The position numbers and the translations under genes were made by a program. Below the pieces are notes generated by a model. It was given only the letters and a program-made list of their open reading frames with translations, had not been told where the DNA came from and did no database searches. From positions 124,001 to 188,000 of the forward strand of contig JAIUPH010000028.1 in NCBI GenBank assembly GCA_020161065.1: DNA of 64,000 bases, written 5' to 3'. This DNA is from Pseudomonadota bacterium (GTDB lineage: Bacteria; Pseudomonadota; Gammaproteobacteria; Burkholderiales; Burkholderiaceae_C). Shown piece after piece: positions 1-8,482 of the stretch; the first letter of the stretch is position 1, and every line of letters begins with the position of its first letter.

Positions 1-717
1 GGCCGCAAAGCCCACCAGCCCGAGCAGCACGATGCCGGCGAACAGCTCGCTGGCGCGGAACGAGCGCGCCGCCAGCAGCACGGCCTGGCCGAGGCCCGGC
101 TGCGAGGCGATCATCTCGCCGACCACCGCGACGATCAGCGAAACCGTCAGCGACAGCCGCATGCCGGCCAGCACGTCGGGCAGCGCGCTCGGCAGGCCGA
201 CCTTGCGCACGAAGTCCAGCGCCGGCAACTGCAGCGCCGCCGCCACTTCGCGCAGCCGCGGCTCGACGTGGGCAAAGCCGTGCAAGGTGGCCAGCAGCAC
301 CGGCCACATCGCGCCGAAGGCGACGACGAAGAGCACCATGTTCGGCCCCAGGCCAAAGATCGAGATCGCCAGCGGCATCACCGCCGAGGCCGGCAGCGGG
401 CGCACGAACTCCAGCATCGGCTGCAGCCAGCCGCGGGCGGCCGGCGAGATGCCGATCAACGCCCCGAGCGCGACGCCGGCCACGCAGGCCAGCAGCCAGC
501 CCTGCAGCATGCGCAGCACGGTCTGGCCGGTCTGTTGCAGCAGCTCGCCGCCGGCCAGGCCTTCGCGCAGGCTGGCCAGCGTGGCTTCGGGCGTCGGCAG
601 GAAGACGCGGCTGACCCATTGCCCGTGGCTGGCCAGCCACCACAGCGCCAGCAGCGCGGCCAGCACCAGCAGCGATGGCACGGTGTCGCGCCAGGCCACC
701 CGGTTTACCCGGTTCAC
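1..717 (-). CDS. ABC transporter permease, NitT/TauT/SsuC type (C-terminus beyond window)
   Basis: This is the second inner-membrane permease of an importer of the nitrate/sulfonate/taurine/pyrimidine-precursor class. It runs off the left edge, so only about 239 N-terminal residues are visible. Reading the minus strand from GTG at 717 gives an N-terminal hydrophobic helix, then the segment VEPRLREVAAALQLPALDF, which is the EAA-loop region that docks with the ATPase. The GTG overlaps the TGA of the upstream permease (GTGA junction), so translation is probably coupled. Together with the genes up to 3248 it forms SBP - ATPase - permease - permease. Two different permeases imply a heterodimeric membrane channel, whereas most SsuABC systems use a homodimer. 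The substrate is unknown. Confidence 0.85.
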   Translation of the reverse strand, partial: MNRVNRVAWRDTVPSLLVLAALLALWWLASHGQWVSRVFLPTPEATLASLREGLAGGELLQQTGQTVLRMLQGWLLACVAGVALGALIGISPAARGWLQPMLEFVRPLPASAVMPLAISIFGLGPNMVLFVVAFGAMWPVLLATLHGFAHVEPRLREVAAALQLPALDFVRKVGLPSALPDVLAGMRLSLTVSLIVAVVGEMIASQPGLGQAVLLAARSFRASELFAGIVLLGLVGFAA

Positions 718-1478
718 CCGGCAGCCCCCATGCGCCGCGCCGCGCGCTGCTGCAGCCACAGCGCCAGCGCGTTGACGGCAAAGCCGACCAGCGCGATCCA
801 GAACAGCCAGGCCAGCATCAGCGCCGGGTCCAGGCTTTGCTGCGCCAGCATGATGGCGTAGCCCATGCCGTGCGGGTTGGCGGCGATCTCCACCGTCACC
901 GCCACCACCAGCGCGATGGCCACCGCCAGCCGCAAGGCGACGAACAAGCGCGGCAGCATGGCCGGCAGCACGATCTTCGCAAAGCGCGCGGCCGGCCCCA
1001 GCTGCAGCGCCGCCGCCACCTCCAGCAGCCGCGGGTCGACCTGGCGCGCCGCCGCCTGCACCAGCACCAGCAGCGGCCAGAACACCGCGAAGGCGACCAC
1101 CGAGAACTCCATGCGCGCGCCGAAGCCGAACACCAGCATCGCCAGCGGAATCAGCGCGACCGAGGGCACGGGCCGCAGCAGTTCCACCGTCAGGAAGCTC
1201 CAGCGCCCTGCCCTGGCCGACAGCCCCAGCCAGGTGCCCAGCAGCAGCGCCAGCGCAAAGCCGATGGCCAGCCCCGCCGCCGCGCTGCCCAGCGTGAAGG
1301 CGGTGGCGCCCCACAGGCTGCCGTCGGCCGCCGCCTGGCCCAGCGCCAGCAGCGCCTTGCTGGGCGGCGCCAGCGCGTCGCTGTCGCGGCCGGGGCCGCG
1401 GGCGTAGCCCTCCAGCGCGGCCAGCAGCAGCAGCGGCACGGCCAGGCCTTTGAGGATAACCGTTAGCCTGGGCGGCAT
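714..1478 (-). CDS. ABC transporter permease, NitT/TauT/SsuC type
   Basis: Inner-membrane permease of 254 residues, about the usual SsuC/TauC length, with roughly six hydrophobic helices. The N-terminus is a long helix (residues 9-25). The segment VDPRLLEVAAALQLGPAARF near residue 150 is the cytoplasmic EAA loop that contacts the ATPase. It starts one base after the ATPase stop and overlaps the next permease by four bases, so it sits inside a tight operon. It is clearly homologous to the following permease but not identical, which suggests an old duplication and a heterodimeric channel. Family assignment is firm; the substrate is not readable from sequence. Confidence 0.88.
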   Translation of the reverse strand: MPPRLTVILKGLAVPLLLLAALEGYARGPGRDSDALAPPSKALLALGQAAADGSLWGATAFTLGSAAAGLAIGFALALLLGTWLGLSARAGRWSFLTVELLRPVPSVALIPLAMLVFGFGARMEFSVVAFAVFWPLLVLVQAAARQVDPRLLEVAAALQLGPAARFAKIVLPAMLPRLFVALRLAVAIALVVAVTVEIAANPHGMGYAIMLAQQSLDPALMLAWLFWIALVGFAVNALALWLQQRAARRMGAAG

Positions 1479-1479
1479 C

Positions 1480-2265
1480 TCAATGGCTCAAGTATTGGTA
1501 CAGCTCGCGGCGCAGGCGCAGGTACTCGGGGTGTTCCTTGGTTTCGAGCTGGCTGCGCGGGCCGGGGATGCCGATGTCGACGATGGCCGCCACGCTGGGC
1601 TTGGCGGCGGTCGGGTTGGCGCGCAGCGCGATCACGCGGTCGCCGAGGTAGATCGCCTCTTCCAGGTCGTGGGTGACGAACAGCACCGTCAGCCCGCGCT
1701 CGCGCACCAGGCGCGAGACCTCGTCCTGCAGCGATTCGCGCGTCATCGCGTCGAGCGCGCCGAAGGGCTCGTCCATCATCAGCAGCGCCGGCTGCTGCGC
1801 CAGGCAGCGGGCGATCTGCGCGCGCTGCTGCATGCCGCCCGAGAGCTGCAGCGGAAACTTCCCGGCATGCGCCGCCAGCCCCACGGTCTGCAGCACCTGG
1901 GCGATGCGCGGCGCGCGCTCGGCCGCCGGCACGCCGGCCGCTTCCAGCGCCAGGCCCACGTTGCCGGCCACGCTGCGCCAGGGCAGCAGCGCGCGGCCGT
2001 AGTCCTGGAACACGAAGGCCGCCTCGCGCGAGGGGCCATGCACCGCCTGGCCGTTGCGCAGCACGCGGCCGGCGCTGGGCGCCACGAAGCCGGCCGCGGC
2101 GCGCAGCAGCGTGGTCTTGCCGCAGCCCGAGGGGCCGATGATGCAGACGAACTCGCCGCGCCGCACGTCCACCGTGGTCGGCGACAGGATCTCGCGGCCG
2201 CCCAGGTGGATGGCCACGCCGTCGAAGCGCAGGATGGGTTCGCCGCCGCCGGGCGCCACCGTCAT
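1480..2265 (-). CDS. ABC transporter ATP-binding protein, NitT/TauT/SsuB type
   Basis: Cytoplasmic ATPase of 261 residues that energises the two permeases downstream. All motifs are present in order: Walker A GPSGCGKTT near residue 40, signature LSGGMQQRAQIARCL near 140, Walker B LLMMDEPFGALD directly after it, and the switch histidine in FVTHDLEEA. The LSGGMQQR form and the FGALD D-loop are typical of the SsuB/TauB/NrtD group. The open frame runs further upstream, but ATG at 2265 overlaps the TGA of the receptor gene (ATGA), and the protein then begins where the family does. The upstream extension is only a shadow of the receptor gene. Confidence 0.9.
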   Translation of the reverse strand: MTVAPGGGEPILRFDGVAIHLGGREILSPTTVDVRRGEFVCIIGPSGCGKTTLLRAAAGFVAPSAGRVLRNGQAVHGPSREAAFVFQDYGRALLPWRSVAGNVGLALEAAGVPAAERAPRIAQVLQTVGLAAHAGKFPLQLSGGMQQRAQIARCLAQQPALLMMDEPFGALDAMTRESLQDEVSRLVRERGLTVLFVTHDLEEAIYLGDRVIALRANPTAAKPSVAAIVDIGIPGPRSQLETKEHPEYLRLRRELYQYLSH

Positions 2266-3248
2266 GCGACGATCAGCCGCGCCAGGTCGGGCCGCTCGCG
2301 CAGCATCTTCTGGTCGATCATCGTGTCGGCCCACCAGCCCAGGCTCTTGGCGGTGACGATGGGGCCCGGCGGGCTGATCTGAATCGTTGCCAGCACCTCG
2401 GGCGGCAGCTTGATGTAGCGGCCGATCGATTCGCGCACCTTGGCGCCGTTGCCCGGCTTGTTGATGAAGGCGGCGGCCTCGACGATGGCTTCGCGGAAAC
2501 CCTTGGCCGCGGCGGCGTTCTTCTGCGCCCAGTCGCGCCGCGCCGCGTAGACGATGGTCGGCAGCCCTTCGGGCAGGAAGGTGGTGTAGTACGAGACCAC
2601 GTAGCCGACGCCCGACGACAGGATGCGCGCCATGAAGGGGTCGGCGGTGACCACCGCGTCGAGCGAGCCGCCGCGCAGCACGTCGCCATGCTGCGGGAAG
2701 GCCGACTCGACGAAGTTGACCTTGGTGTAGTCGACGCCCTGCGCCTTCAGCCAGGCGCGCAGCGAGACGTGCAGGTAGGCGCCGAGCCCGGGCACGCCGA
2801 TCTTCTTGCCCACGCAATCGGGCGCGGACTTGATGCCGCTGCCGGCGCGCGCGACGAGCCCCACGCCGGTCATGCTCTTGGCCGTGGTGCCGGCGCCCGC
2901 CAGCACCACGTGGTCGAGCCCGCCGTCCACCGCCTGCAGGAAGACCGACGGCGTGGGCCCCGCGACCTGCAGCGAATCGGACTGCAGCGCCGCCGGCAGC
3001 GAGGGGTTCAGCGGAATCAGCTTGCACTCGACGTCGAGCCCGCGCTTGCCGAAGTAGCCTTCGTCGCGCGCGATGAAGGCCGATGCGAAGTCGCTCACCG
3101 CGGTGTAGCCGAGCAGGATCTTCACGCGCTCCTGCGCGCGTGCGGGAGTCCCCGGCAGCGCCAGCGCGCTGGCCGCGCCGGCACCGATGAGCCGCAGCGC
3201 GCGGCGGCGGTGGATGGGGTGGTCTTGGGCCTTTGGCTGCGCCTGCAT
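2262..3248 (-). CDS. ABC transporter periplasmic receptor, NMT1/SsuA-like
   Basis: Periplasmic substrate-binding protein of 328 residues for the ABC importer. The N-terminus carries a twin-arginine-like export signal (HRRRALRLIGAG followed by a hydrophobic stretch and an ALPGTPARAQ cleavage region), so export may be through Tat. The mature part has the NMT1/SsuA architecture, including YTAVSDFASAFIARDEGYF near residue 50, where many family members have a first ligand-contact helix. ATG at 3248 is preceded by a good AGGAGA ribosome-binding site, which decides this start over the longer open frame. It is the first gene of the importer operon. Related receptors bind sulfonates, nitrate, thiamine precursors or aromatic acids, so the ligand is open. 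Confidence 0.86.
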   Translation of the reverse strand: MQAQPKAQDHPIHRRRALRLIGAGAASALALPGTPARAQERVKILLGYTAVSDFASAFIARDEGYFGKRGLDVECKLIPLNPSLPAALQSDSLQVAGPTPSVFLQAVDGGLDHVVLAGAGTTAKSMTGVGLVARAGSGIKSAPDCVGKKIGVPGLGAYLHVSLRAWLKAQGVDYTKVNFVESAFPQHGDVLRGGSLDAVVTADPFMARILSSGVGYVVSYYTTFLPEGLPTIVYAARRDWAQKNAAAAKGFREAIVEAAAFINKPGNGAKVRESIGRYIKLPPEVLATIQISPPGPIVTAKSLGWWADTMIDQKMLRERPDLARLIVA

Positions 3249-3328
3249 CGCGATGTCTCCTGATTCTGCTTCGTGGTCGATCGGGCGCCGATTCTCGCAG
3301 CGCCGCCGGCGCGGGCGCCTGCGCGCCC

Positions 3329-4114
3329 TCAATCGGCGAAGATGGCCACGGCGCGCGTCCAGCCGGCGCTGGCGCCGCGGATCTTGTGCGGGAAGCAGCA
3401 GATCGTGAAACCGTGGCCGGGCAGCGCTTCGAGGTTGTGCAGCTTTTCCAGGTGGCAGTAGCCGATGTCGCGGCCGGCCTTGTGGCCTTCCCAGATCAGC
3501 GCCTTGTTGCCGGTGGCGGCGACCTTCTTCGCGGTGTAGGCAAACGGCGCGTCCCAGCTCCAGGCGTCGGTGCCGGTGAGGCGCACGCCGCGCTCCAGCA
3601 AATGCATCGTCGCTTCGTAGCCCATGCCGCAGCCGGCCTGCACGTAGTCGTTGTTGCCGTAGCGGCTGCCGGCGCGGGTGTTGACGACGACGATGTCCAG
3701 CGGCTGCAGCTCGTGGCCGATGCGCTGCAGCTCGGCCTGCACGTCGGCGGCGCTGGCCACGTAGCCGTCGGGGAAGTGGCGGAAGTCGAGCTTGACGCCA
3801 GGGCGGAAGCACCAGTCCAGCGGCACCTCGTCGATGGTCATCGACGGCTTCTTCTCGCCGAGCTTGGCGTCTTGCGTGGAATGGAAGTGGTACGGTGCGT
3901 CGAGGTGCGTGCCGTTGTGGGTGGTCAGCGTCACCCATTCGGCGGCCGCGGCCTCGCCGTCGGGGTAGTCCTCGGGCCGCGTGCCGGGAATCATCTGCAG
4001 GAACTCGGGCAGCGTGTCGGCGTGCTTCTGGTAGGTGATCTTCGGCGCCAGCGGCGGCGGGTCGGACAGCACGTCGTTTTCGAGATAGATCGACAGATCG
4101 ACGAAGCGCGGCAT
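3329..4114 (-). CDS. cyclase family protein (kynurenine-formamidase-like metal hydrolase)
   Basis: Soluble metal-dependent hydrolase of the cyclase family (PF04199), 261 residues from ATG at 4114. The hallmark metal-binding stretch HNGTHLDAPYHFHS lies near residue 66, and a later conserved region reads RLTGTDAWSWDAPF. The family includes bacterial kynurenine formamidase and isatin hydrolase, which open amide or lactam bonds of aromatic compounds. This start was chosen because GGAAGG lies seven bases upstream; two in-frame ATGs further upstream have no spaced ribosome-binding site. It starts two bases after the stop of the SMP-30-like gene. With the ABC importer next to it, it probably acts on the imported compound (inference). 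Confidence 0.82.
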   Translation of the reverse strand: MPRFVDLSIYLENDVLSDPPPLAPKITYQKHADTLPEFLQMIPGTRPEDYPDGEAAAAEWVTLTTHNGTHLDAPYHFHSTQDAKLGEKKPSMTIDEVPLDWCFRPGVKLDFRHFPDGYVASAADVQAELQRIGHELQPLDIVVVNTRAGSRYGNNDYVQAGCGMGYEATMHLLERGVRLTGTDAWSWDAPFAYTAKKVAATGNKALIWEGHKAGRDIGYCHLEKLHNLEALPGHGFTICCFPHKIRGASAGWTRAVAIFAD

Positions 4115-4116
4115 GG

Positions 4117-5139
4117 TCATTCCTTCCAATGCACCAGCGGCAGCCCGGCCACCGGCGCGCGAAAACTCGGCAGCGTGCTGCCCCTCAAGCTACCCAGGTA
4201 GACGGTGTGCAGGTCGGCGCCGCCGAAGGTCAGGCTGGCCATCCACGGCGCCAGCGTGCCGGCACAGGCGGCCATGATCTCGGGCGTCAGCGTGCGCGCT
4301 TCGTAGTGCTGGTCCAGCGTGCGCCGCGCCTGCGCGTCGCTGTCGTCCAGCAGCGTCAGCACCTCGCCCTCGGGCGTGATGGCGACCAGCACGTCGGCCA
4401 TCACCAGCGTGACCCACAGGTTGCCGAAGGCGTCGAAGGCGAAGCCGTCGGGAAAGCCGGCCAGGCGGCTGGGGCCGTAGACCTGGCGGTCGGTGAGCGA
4501 GCCGTCGTCCTGCACGCGCAGGCGCGAGATGCGGCGTGCATTGCTCTCCACGACATAAAGCCACTCTTCAGCGGCATCCAGGCGGACTTCGTTGGTGCCC
4601 TCGAAGCCGTCGGCCACGATGCGCACGCCGCGCTCGTCGATCAGCGCGATGTAGCCGTCGGCCGCGCGGGCGTTGATCGATTCGGTCCACGGCTGCATGC
4701 GCGTGGTCACCGTCAGCCAGATGCGGCCGCGGCGGTCGCGCAGCACGAAGTTGGCCTTGCCCAGCGGCCGGCCGTCGATGCGGTCGAACCAGCGGCGCAC
4801 GCGGCCCTCGCGCGTCATCACCTCCACCGCGTCGCTGCCCCAGTTGGCGATCACGAAGTCGCCGTTGGCGAGGAACGCCATGCCGTTGGGCAGCGAGCCC
4901 TGGGCCTGCACGTAGCGCCGGTCGAAGTCGACGGCGGCGTCGGCCGCCGGCGGCGTGGGCACGACGAGGCGCTGCGCGCCGTCGGCGCCGATGCGCATCA
5001 CGCCGCCGCGCGCATCGGCGGCCCACAGCGTGCCGTCGCGCTCGGCCAGCACGCATTCGGGGCGCTGCAGGTCGTGGCCGACGTGGCGGATGGCGGCGCG
5101 GTCGACCTGCCAGCCCTTCAGAGGATTGTCGTTGCCCAT
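4117..5139 (-). CDS. SMP-30/gluconolactonase-like beta-propeller protein
   Basis: Protein of 340 residues with the blade-type repeats of the SMP-30/gluconolactonase/LRE family, for example GTLWAADARGGVMRI, NGDFVIANWGSDAVEV and FPDGFAFDAFGNLWVTLV. It has no signal peptide. Such enzymes hydrolyse lactones or related esters with a single divalent metal. The acidic and Asn residues of the blades (EGTNEVRLDAAEEWLYVVES near residue 180, FPDGFAFD near 240) match the metal-ligand regions. It is the first gene of a two-gene unit with the cyclase-family gene and is divergent from a LysR regulator 99 bases away. Lactonase activity in an aromatic or cyclic-compound pathway is inferred from context. The nearby LysR product is the obvious candidate regulator. 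Confidence 0.75.
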   Translation of the reverse strand: MGNDNPLKGWQVDRAAIRHVGHDLQRPECVLAERDGTLWAADARGGVMRIGADGAQRLVVPTPPAADAAVDFDRRYVQAQGSLPNGMAFLANGDFVIANWGSDAVEVMTREGRVRRWFDRIDGRPLGKANFVLRDRRGRIWLTVTTRMQPWTESINARAADGYIALIDERGVRIVADGFEGTNEVRLDAAEEWLYVVESNARRISRLRVQDDGSLTDRQVYGPSRLAGFPDGFAFDAFGNLWVTLVMADVLVAITPEGEVLTLLDDSDAQARRTLDQHYEARTLTPEIMAACAGTLAPWMASLTFGGADLHTVYLGSLRGSTLPSFRAPVAGLPLVHWKE

Positions 5140-5238
5140 GGGGAGCGCAGCTTAAGAACGCCGCGGCCGCGGCGCCAACGGATTGTCCCGATGGCTGGCA
5201 TCGGGGGCCGCGATACCTCACCGATATCATCGGCCGCC

Positions 5239-6153
5239 ATGCGTTACCAGCGCATCGACCTCAACCTGCTGATCGCGCTCGACGCGCTGCTGGCCGAACG
5301 CAACGTGACGCGCGCCGCCGAGCGCATGCACCTGACGCAATCGGCCATGAGCGGCGTGCTGGCGCGCCTGCGCGAATACTTCGACGACCCGCTGCTGGTG
5401 CCGGTGGGCCGCACCATGCGGCTGACGCCGCGCGCCGAGAGCCTGATGCAGCCGGTGCAGGACATCATCGCCAAGGTCGATTCGACGCTGGGCGTGCGGC
5501 CCGACTTCGAGCCCGCCAGCGCGCGCCGGCACTTCACGATCATCGCGTCGGACTACGTCACGCACGTGATGCTGGCCGAGGTGCTGCGCCGCATCGAGCC
5601 GCTGGCGCCGGGCTTGAGCTTCGACATCCGCCCCAGCAGCGCCGGCATGGCGCAGGAACTGGAGCAGGGCCGCGTCGACTTCCTCGTCACGCCGGCGCAC
5701 CTGACGGTGCCCGAGCATCCGCAGGCCGTGCTGTTCGACGACACCTACCACGTCATCGCCTGCCGCCAGCACCGCGCGCTGGCGCGCGGCATCACGCTGG
5801 AGCAGTACCAGTCGCTGGGCCACGTGGTCTACCAGCAGGACCACGGCGCCAACCCCTGGTTCGAGCAGTGGTACGCCAACGAGCATGGCGCCACGCGGCG
5901 CATCGACGTCGTCGCGCGCAGCTTCGCGCTGATGGCGCGCTTCATCGTCGGCACGCAGCGCATCGCCACCGTGCAGACGCGGCTGGCCATGCAGTTCGAG
6001 CAAGCGATGCCGGTGCGCCTGCTGGACCCGCCGCTGCCCACGCCGCGGCTCACCGAGGTGCTGCAATGGCACCGCTACCGCGCCGACGACCCCGGCGTGC
6101 AGTGGCTGCGCGATCGCATCATCGACGGCGCCGCCGGGCTGCCGGCGCTTTGA
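5239..6153 (+). CDS. LysR-family transcriptional regulator
   Basis: Cytoplasmic DNA-binding regulator of 304 residues, the usual LysR length. The winged HTH occupies about residues 6-65, with NVTRAAERMHLTQSAMSGVL as the recognition unit and the conserved start RIDLNLLIALDALL. The C-terminal effector domain is of the NodD/LinR/NahR-like kind (FTIIASDYVTHVMLAEVL, then VDFLVTPAHL), a branch that often responds to aromatic or chlorinated cyclic compounds. The open frame continues upstream to about 4129, but that part is an antisense shadow of the SMP-30-like gene; ATG at 5239 gives the family N-terminus. It is divergently transcribed from the lactonase/cyclase pair and probably controls it from the 99-bp shared region. 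Confidence 0.88.
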   Translation: MRYQRIDLNLLIALDALLAERNVTRAAERMHLTQSAMSGVLARLREYFDDPLLVPVGRTMRLTPRAESLMQPVQDIIAKVDSTLGVRPDFEPASARRHFTIIASDYVTHVMLAEVLRRIEPLAPGLSFDIRPSSAGMAQELEQGRVDFLVTPAHLTVPEHPQAVLFDDTYHVIACRQHRALARGITLEQYQSLGHVVYQQDHGANPWFEQWYANEHGATRRIDVVARSFALMARFIVGTQRIATVQTRLAMQFEQAMPVRLLDPPLPTPRLTEVLQWHRYRADDPGVQWLRDRIIDGAAGLPAL

Positions 6154-6162
6154 AGCGCCGGC
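6141..6162. terminator. perfect hairpin across the LysR stop, between convergent genes
   Basis: The 10-base arms GCCGGCGCTT and AAGCGCCGGC are exact inverted repeats separated by two bases. They cover the LysR stop codon and face the Bug-receptor gene that ends at 6181. No T-tract follows on either strand, so it is a terminator-like or RNA-stabilising hairpin rather than a proven intrinsic terminator. Confidence 0.45.
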
Positions 6163-6180
6163 GCACGTTGCGAACGCTGC

Positions 6181-7170
6181 TCAGGCGCCCTTCAGGTCCA
6201 GCCGCTTGACCAGCGGCGGGAACTCGCTCATGTCCTGCGCGATGGTCTCGGCCAGCACCTGCGGCGCGCCGCCCACCAGTTCCCAGCCGTTGACCTGGGC
6301 GCGCGCCTTCATCGGCGTTTCGGCCAGCGCGGCGTTGAGCGCCTGGTTGAGCCGCGCCACCACCGGCGCCGGCGTGGCGCGCGGCACGGCCAGGCCGATC
6401 CAGAACGACGGGTCGTAGTGGCGAAAGCCGCTCTCGGCCAGCGTCGGCACCTCGGCCAGCGACGGCAGCCGCCGCGCCGCCGTCTGCACCAGCGGGCGCA
6501 GCGAACCGTTCTTCAGCCCCGGCTGCGCCGAGGCGAAGTCGAGCAGCGCCAGCTGCACCTCGCCGGCCATCAGCGCGGTGATCATCGGGCCCGAGCCTTT
6601 GTAGGGCACGTGCGTCAGCTCGATGCCGGCCAGCGACTTGAACTGCTCGATGGCCACGTGGTTGGTGGCGCCGACGCCGGCGCTGCCGTAGAACAGGCTG
6701 CCGGGCTTGGCCTTGGCCTGGGCGATCAACTCCTGCAGCGTCTTGAACGGCGCCTGCGCCGGCACCACGAACAAGCCCACGGCGCGCAGCGCCAGGCCCA
6801 CGGCGGCCAGGTCCTTGGGCGGATCGACCGTCGCGTTCTTCTGCACCAGCGGCGCCATCACGTGGTTGGAGCGCGAGGTCACCAGCACCGTGTAGCCGTC
6901 GGCCGGCGCGGCGGCCACCGACGCGGTGCCGATCAGCCCGGCGGCGCCGGGTCGGTTGTCCACCACCAGCGGCTGGCCCAGCACAGCGCGCATCGGCTCG
7001 GCGAGGAAGCGCGCGACGATGTCCGAAGGCCCGCCCGGCGGGTTGGGCACCACCAGCTTGATCGGATGGTCGGGGTAGGCGCCGGCCTGCGCCCAGGCGC
7101 GGCCGGCCGCCGCGGCGGTGCCCAGGCCGCCGGCCACGGCCAGGAAGCGGCGGCGGTTGCTAACGTGCAT
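6181..7170 (-). CDS. tripartite tricarboxylate transporter receptor (Bug/TctC family)
   Basis: Periplasmic binding protein of 329 residues of the Bug family, which is greatly expanded in Burkholderiales. It has a twin-arginine-like signal (NRRRFLAVAGGLG, cleavage near AWAQ), then the family-defining start YPDHPIKLVVPNPPGGPSD. Later family blocks are GYTVLVTSRSN, THVPYKGSGPMITALMAGEVQ and the AEVPTLAESGF stretch. ATG at 7170 has an AGGAGA ribosome-binding site. No TctA/TctB membrane partners lie nearby, as is usual for orphan Bug proteins, which may use a shared transporter or act as sensors. It lies 29 bases downstream of the hydrolase and is probably co-transcribed with it. Confidence 0.9.
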   Translation of the reverse strand: MHVSNRRRFLAVAGGLGTAAAAGRAWAQAGAYPDHPIKLVVPNPPGGPSDIVARFLAEPMRAVLGQPLVVDNRPGAAGLIGTASVAAAPADGYTVLVTSRSNHVMAPLVQKNATVDPPKDLAAVGLALRAVGLFVVPAQAPFKTLQELIAQAKAKPGSLFYGSAGVGATNHVAIEQFKSLAGIELTHVPYKGSGPMITALMAGEVQLALLDFASAQPGLKNGSLRPLVQTAARRLPSLAEVPTLAESGFRHYDPSFWIGLAVPRATPAPVVARLNQALNAALAETPMKARAQVNGWELVGGAPQVLAETIAQDMSEFPPLVKRLDLKGA

Positions 7171-7199
7171 GTTGAACGTCTCCTGCGGCAGGGTTGGAT

Positions 7200-8363
7200 T
7201 CAGGCCGCCGCCGTGCGCGCGCCCAGCGTCTCGGCCACCCAGTCGGCGATGTAGTGGCCGGCGTTGATCGAGTTGTCGAAGCTCGAATGCTGGCAGCCGC
7301 CTTCGCGCTCGGTGAAGATCTTCAGCTCGCGTTTCGGGCTGTTGACGAGCTGCTCGTAGGTGCGATGGGCCCACTTCAGCGGGATCTGCGAATCCTTCTC
7401 GCCATGGGTCACGAGGAAGGGCACGCGGATCCGCTCGACCACGCCGTCCAGGTGCACCTGCTCGGCGATGCGCATGAACTCGGCCACATCGCGCGCGCCC
7501 CACACCCAGCAGACATGCGCCCAGTAGTGCGGCACGGGGAAGTTGCCCTCCTTCTCCAGGCGGCGCTTTTGCACGTCGCGCCAGTCGTGATTGGCGCCCC
7601 ACACCACGCCGCAGGCAAAGCGCGGCTCGAAGGCCACCGCGCGCGGCGCGTAGTAGCCCCCCAGCGAAACGCCTTCGAGGCCGATGCGCGCGGGGTCGAC
7701 GTCATCGCGCGCCTGCAGCCAGTCGACGACGCGGTTGGCCCAGTGCTCGCTGTCGAACCGCGCCGTCAAGCCCTGCAGGCGCAGCGCTTCGCCGGTGCCC
7801 GGCTGGTCGACCACCAGCGACGAGACGCCACGCCGCGCCAGCCACGCCGGCAGGCCGACGCGGTACTTCATCTCCTTGGTCGAATCGAGCCCGTTGACCT
7901 GCACCAGCAACGGCGCCGGCCCGGCCACGCCTTCGGCGCGCACGTACAGCGCGGCCAGCGTCTTGCCCTCGTAGGGGATCTCCACGCGCCGGCAGTTCTC
8001 GCCGCTGAGCGCCAGGCCTTCGGCGAACAGGTCCAGGTGCCGCCGGTACAGCGCCAGCCGGCCCGGCGCGTCGTGGGCCTGCAGACGCTCGGCGGTGATC
8101 AGGTAGCTGGCGGCGCGGTTGAGCTTCTCGCCGGCCGAGAGCAGCCGGCCGCGCGCCTTGTCTTCATCGGCCAGCGCGCACAACTGGTCGGCCATGTGCA
8201 CCCAGGTCTCGCGGAAGGCCTGCGTGCCGGCGGCGTCGGGCGCCAGGGCGGCTTGCTGCAGCGGCGCGCACATCGCCTCGACCTCGCCGATGCGCGCGCC
8301 CATCTCGATGGCCAGGTCGACCGACAGGTTCCAGACGTAGTTGGTGGGAAAGTACTTGAACAT
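7200..8363 (-). CDS. alpha/beta hydrolase, FrsA / 2,6-dihydroxypseudooxynicotine-hydrolase-like
   Basis: Cytosolic serine hydrolase of 387 residues. An N-terminal helical cap domain (about residues 1-110) precedes the alpha/beta core. The nucleophile elbow is GVSLGGYYAPR near residue 225, the acid probably lies in LVTHGEKDSQIP and the histidine in the GGCQHSSFDN stretch near 355. This two-domain form matches the family of the C-C bond hydrolase that cleaves 2,6-dihydroxypseudooxynicotine and of related esterases. The start is ATG at 8363; the much longer open frame upstream is an artefact of high G+C. It is followed 29 bases later by the Bug receptor. With the FAH-family gene upstream, C-C cleavage of a 1,3-diketone-type intermediate is a fair inference, but the substrate is unknown. 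Confidence 0.8.
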   Translation of the reverse strand: MFKYFPTNYVWNLSVDLAIEMGARIGEVEAMCAPLQQAALAPDAAGTQAFRETWVHMADQLCALADEDKARGRLLSAGEKLNRAASYLITAERLQAHDAPGRLALYRRHLDLFAEGLALSGENCRRVEIPYEGKTLAALYVRAEGVAGPAPLLVQVNGLDSTKEMKYRVGLPAWLARRGVSSLVVDQPGTGEALRLQGLTARFDSEHWANRVVDWLQARDDVDPARIGLEGVSLGGYYAPRAVAFEPRFACGVVWGANHDWRDVQKRRLEKEGNFPVPHYWAHVCWVWGARDVAEFMRIAEQVHLDGVVERIRVPFLVTHGEKDSQIPLKWAHRTYEQLVNSPKRELKIFTEREGGCQHSSFDNSINAGHYIADWVAETLGARTAAA

Positions 8364-8482
8364 GGCGGCCGCGATGCTACGGACCGCCGCCGCATCTGAC
8401 GAATGGCGGCTGCTGATGCGAGGTATCGCCGCCGCACATACCTGCGCGCGGCGGCGGCGCGCGGCACGCCGCGCGTGGCGGC

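Noticed and set aside
4129-5238. Long plus-strand open frame extending the first LysR gene by over 350 codons
   Set aside because: The extension is antisense to the SMP-30-like gene, has Arg/His/Gly-rich shadow composition, and the LysR family N-terminus begins at 5239.
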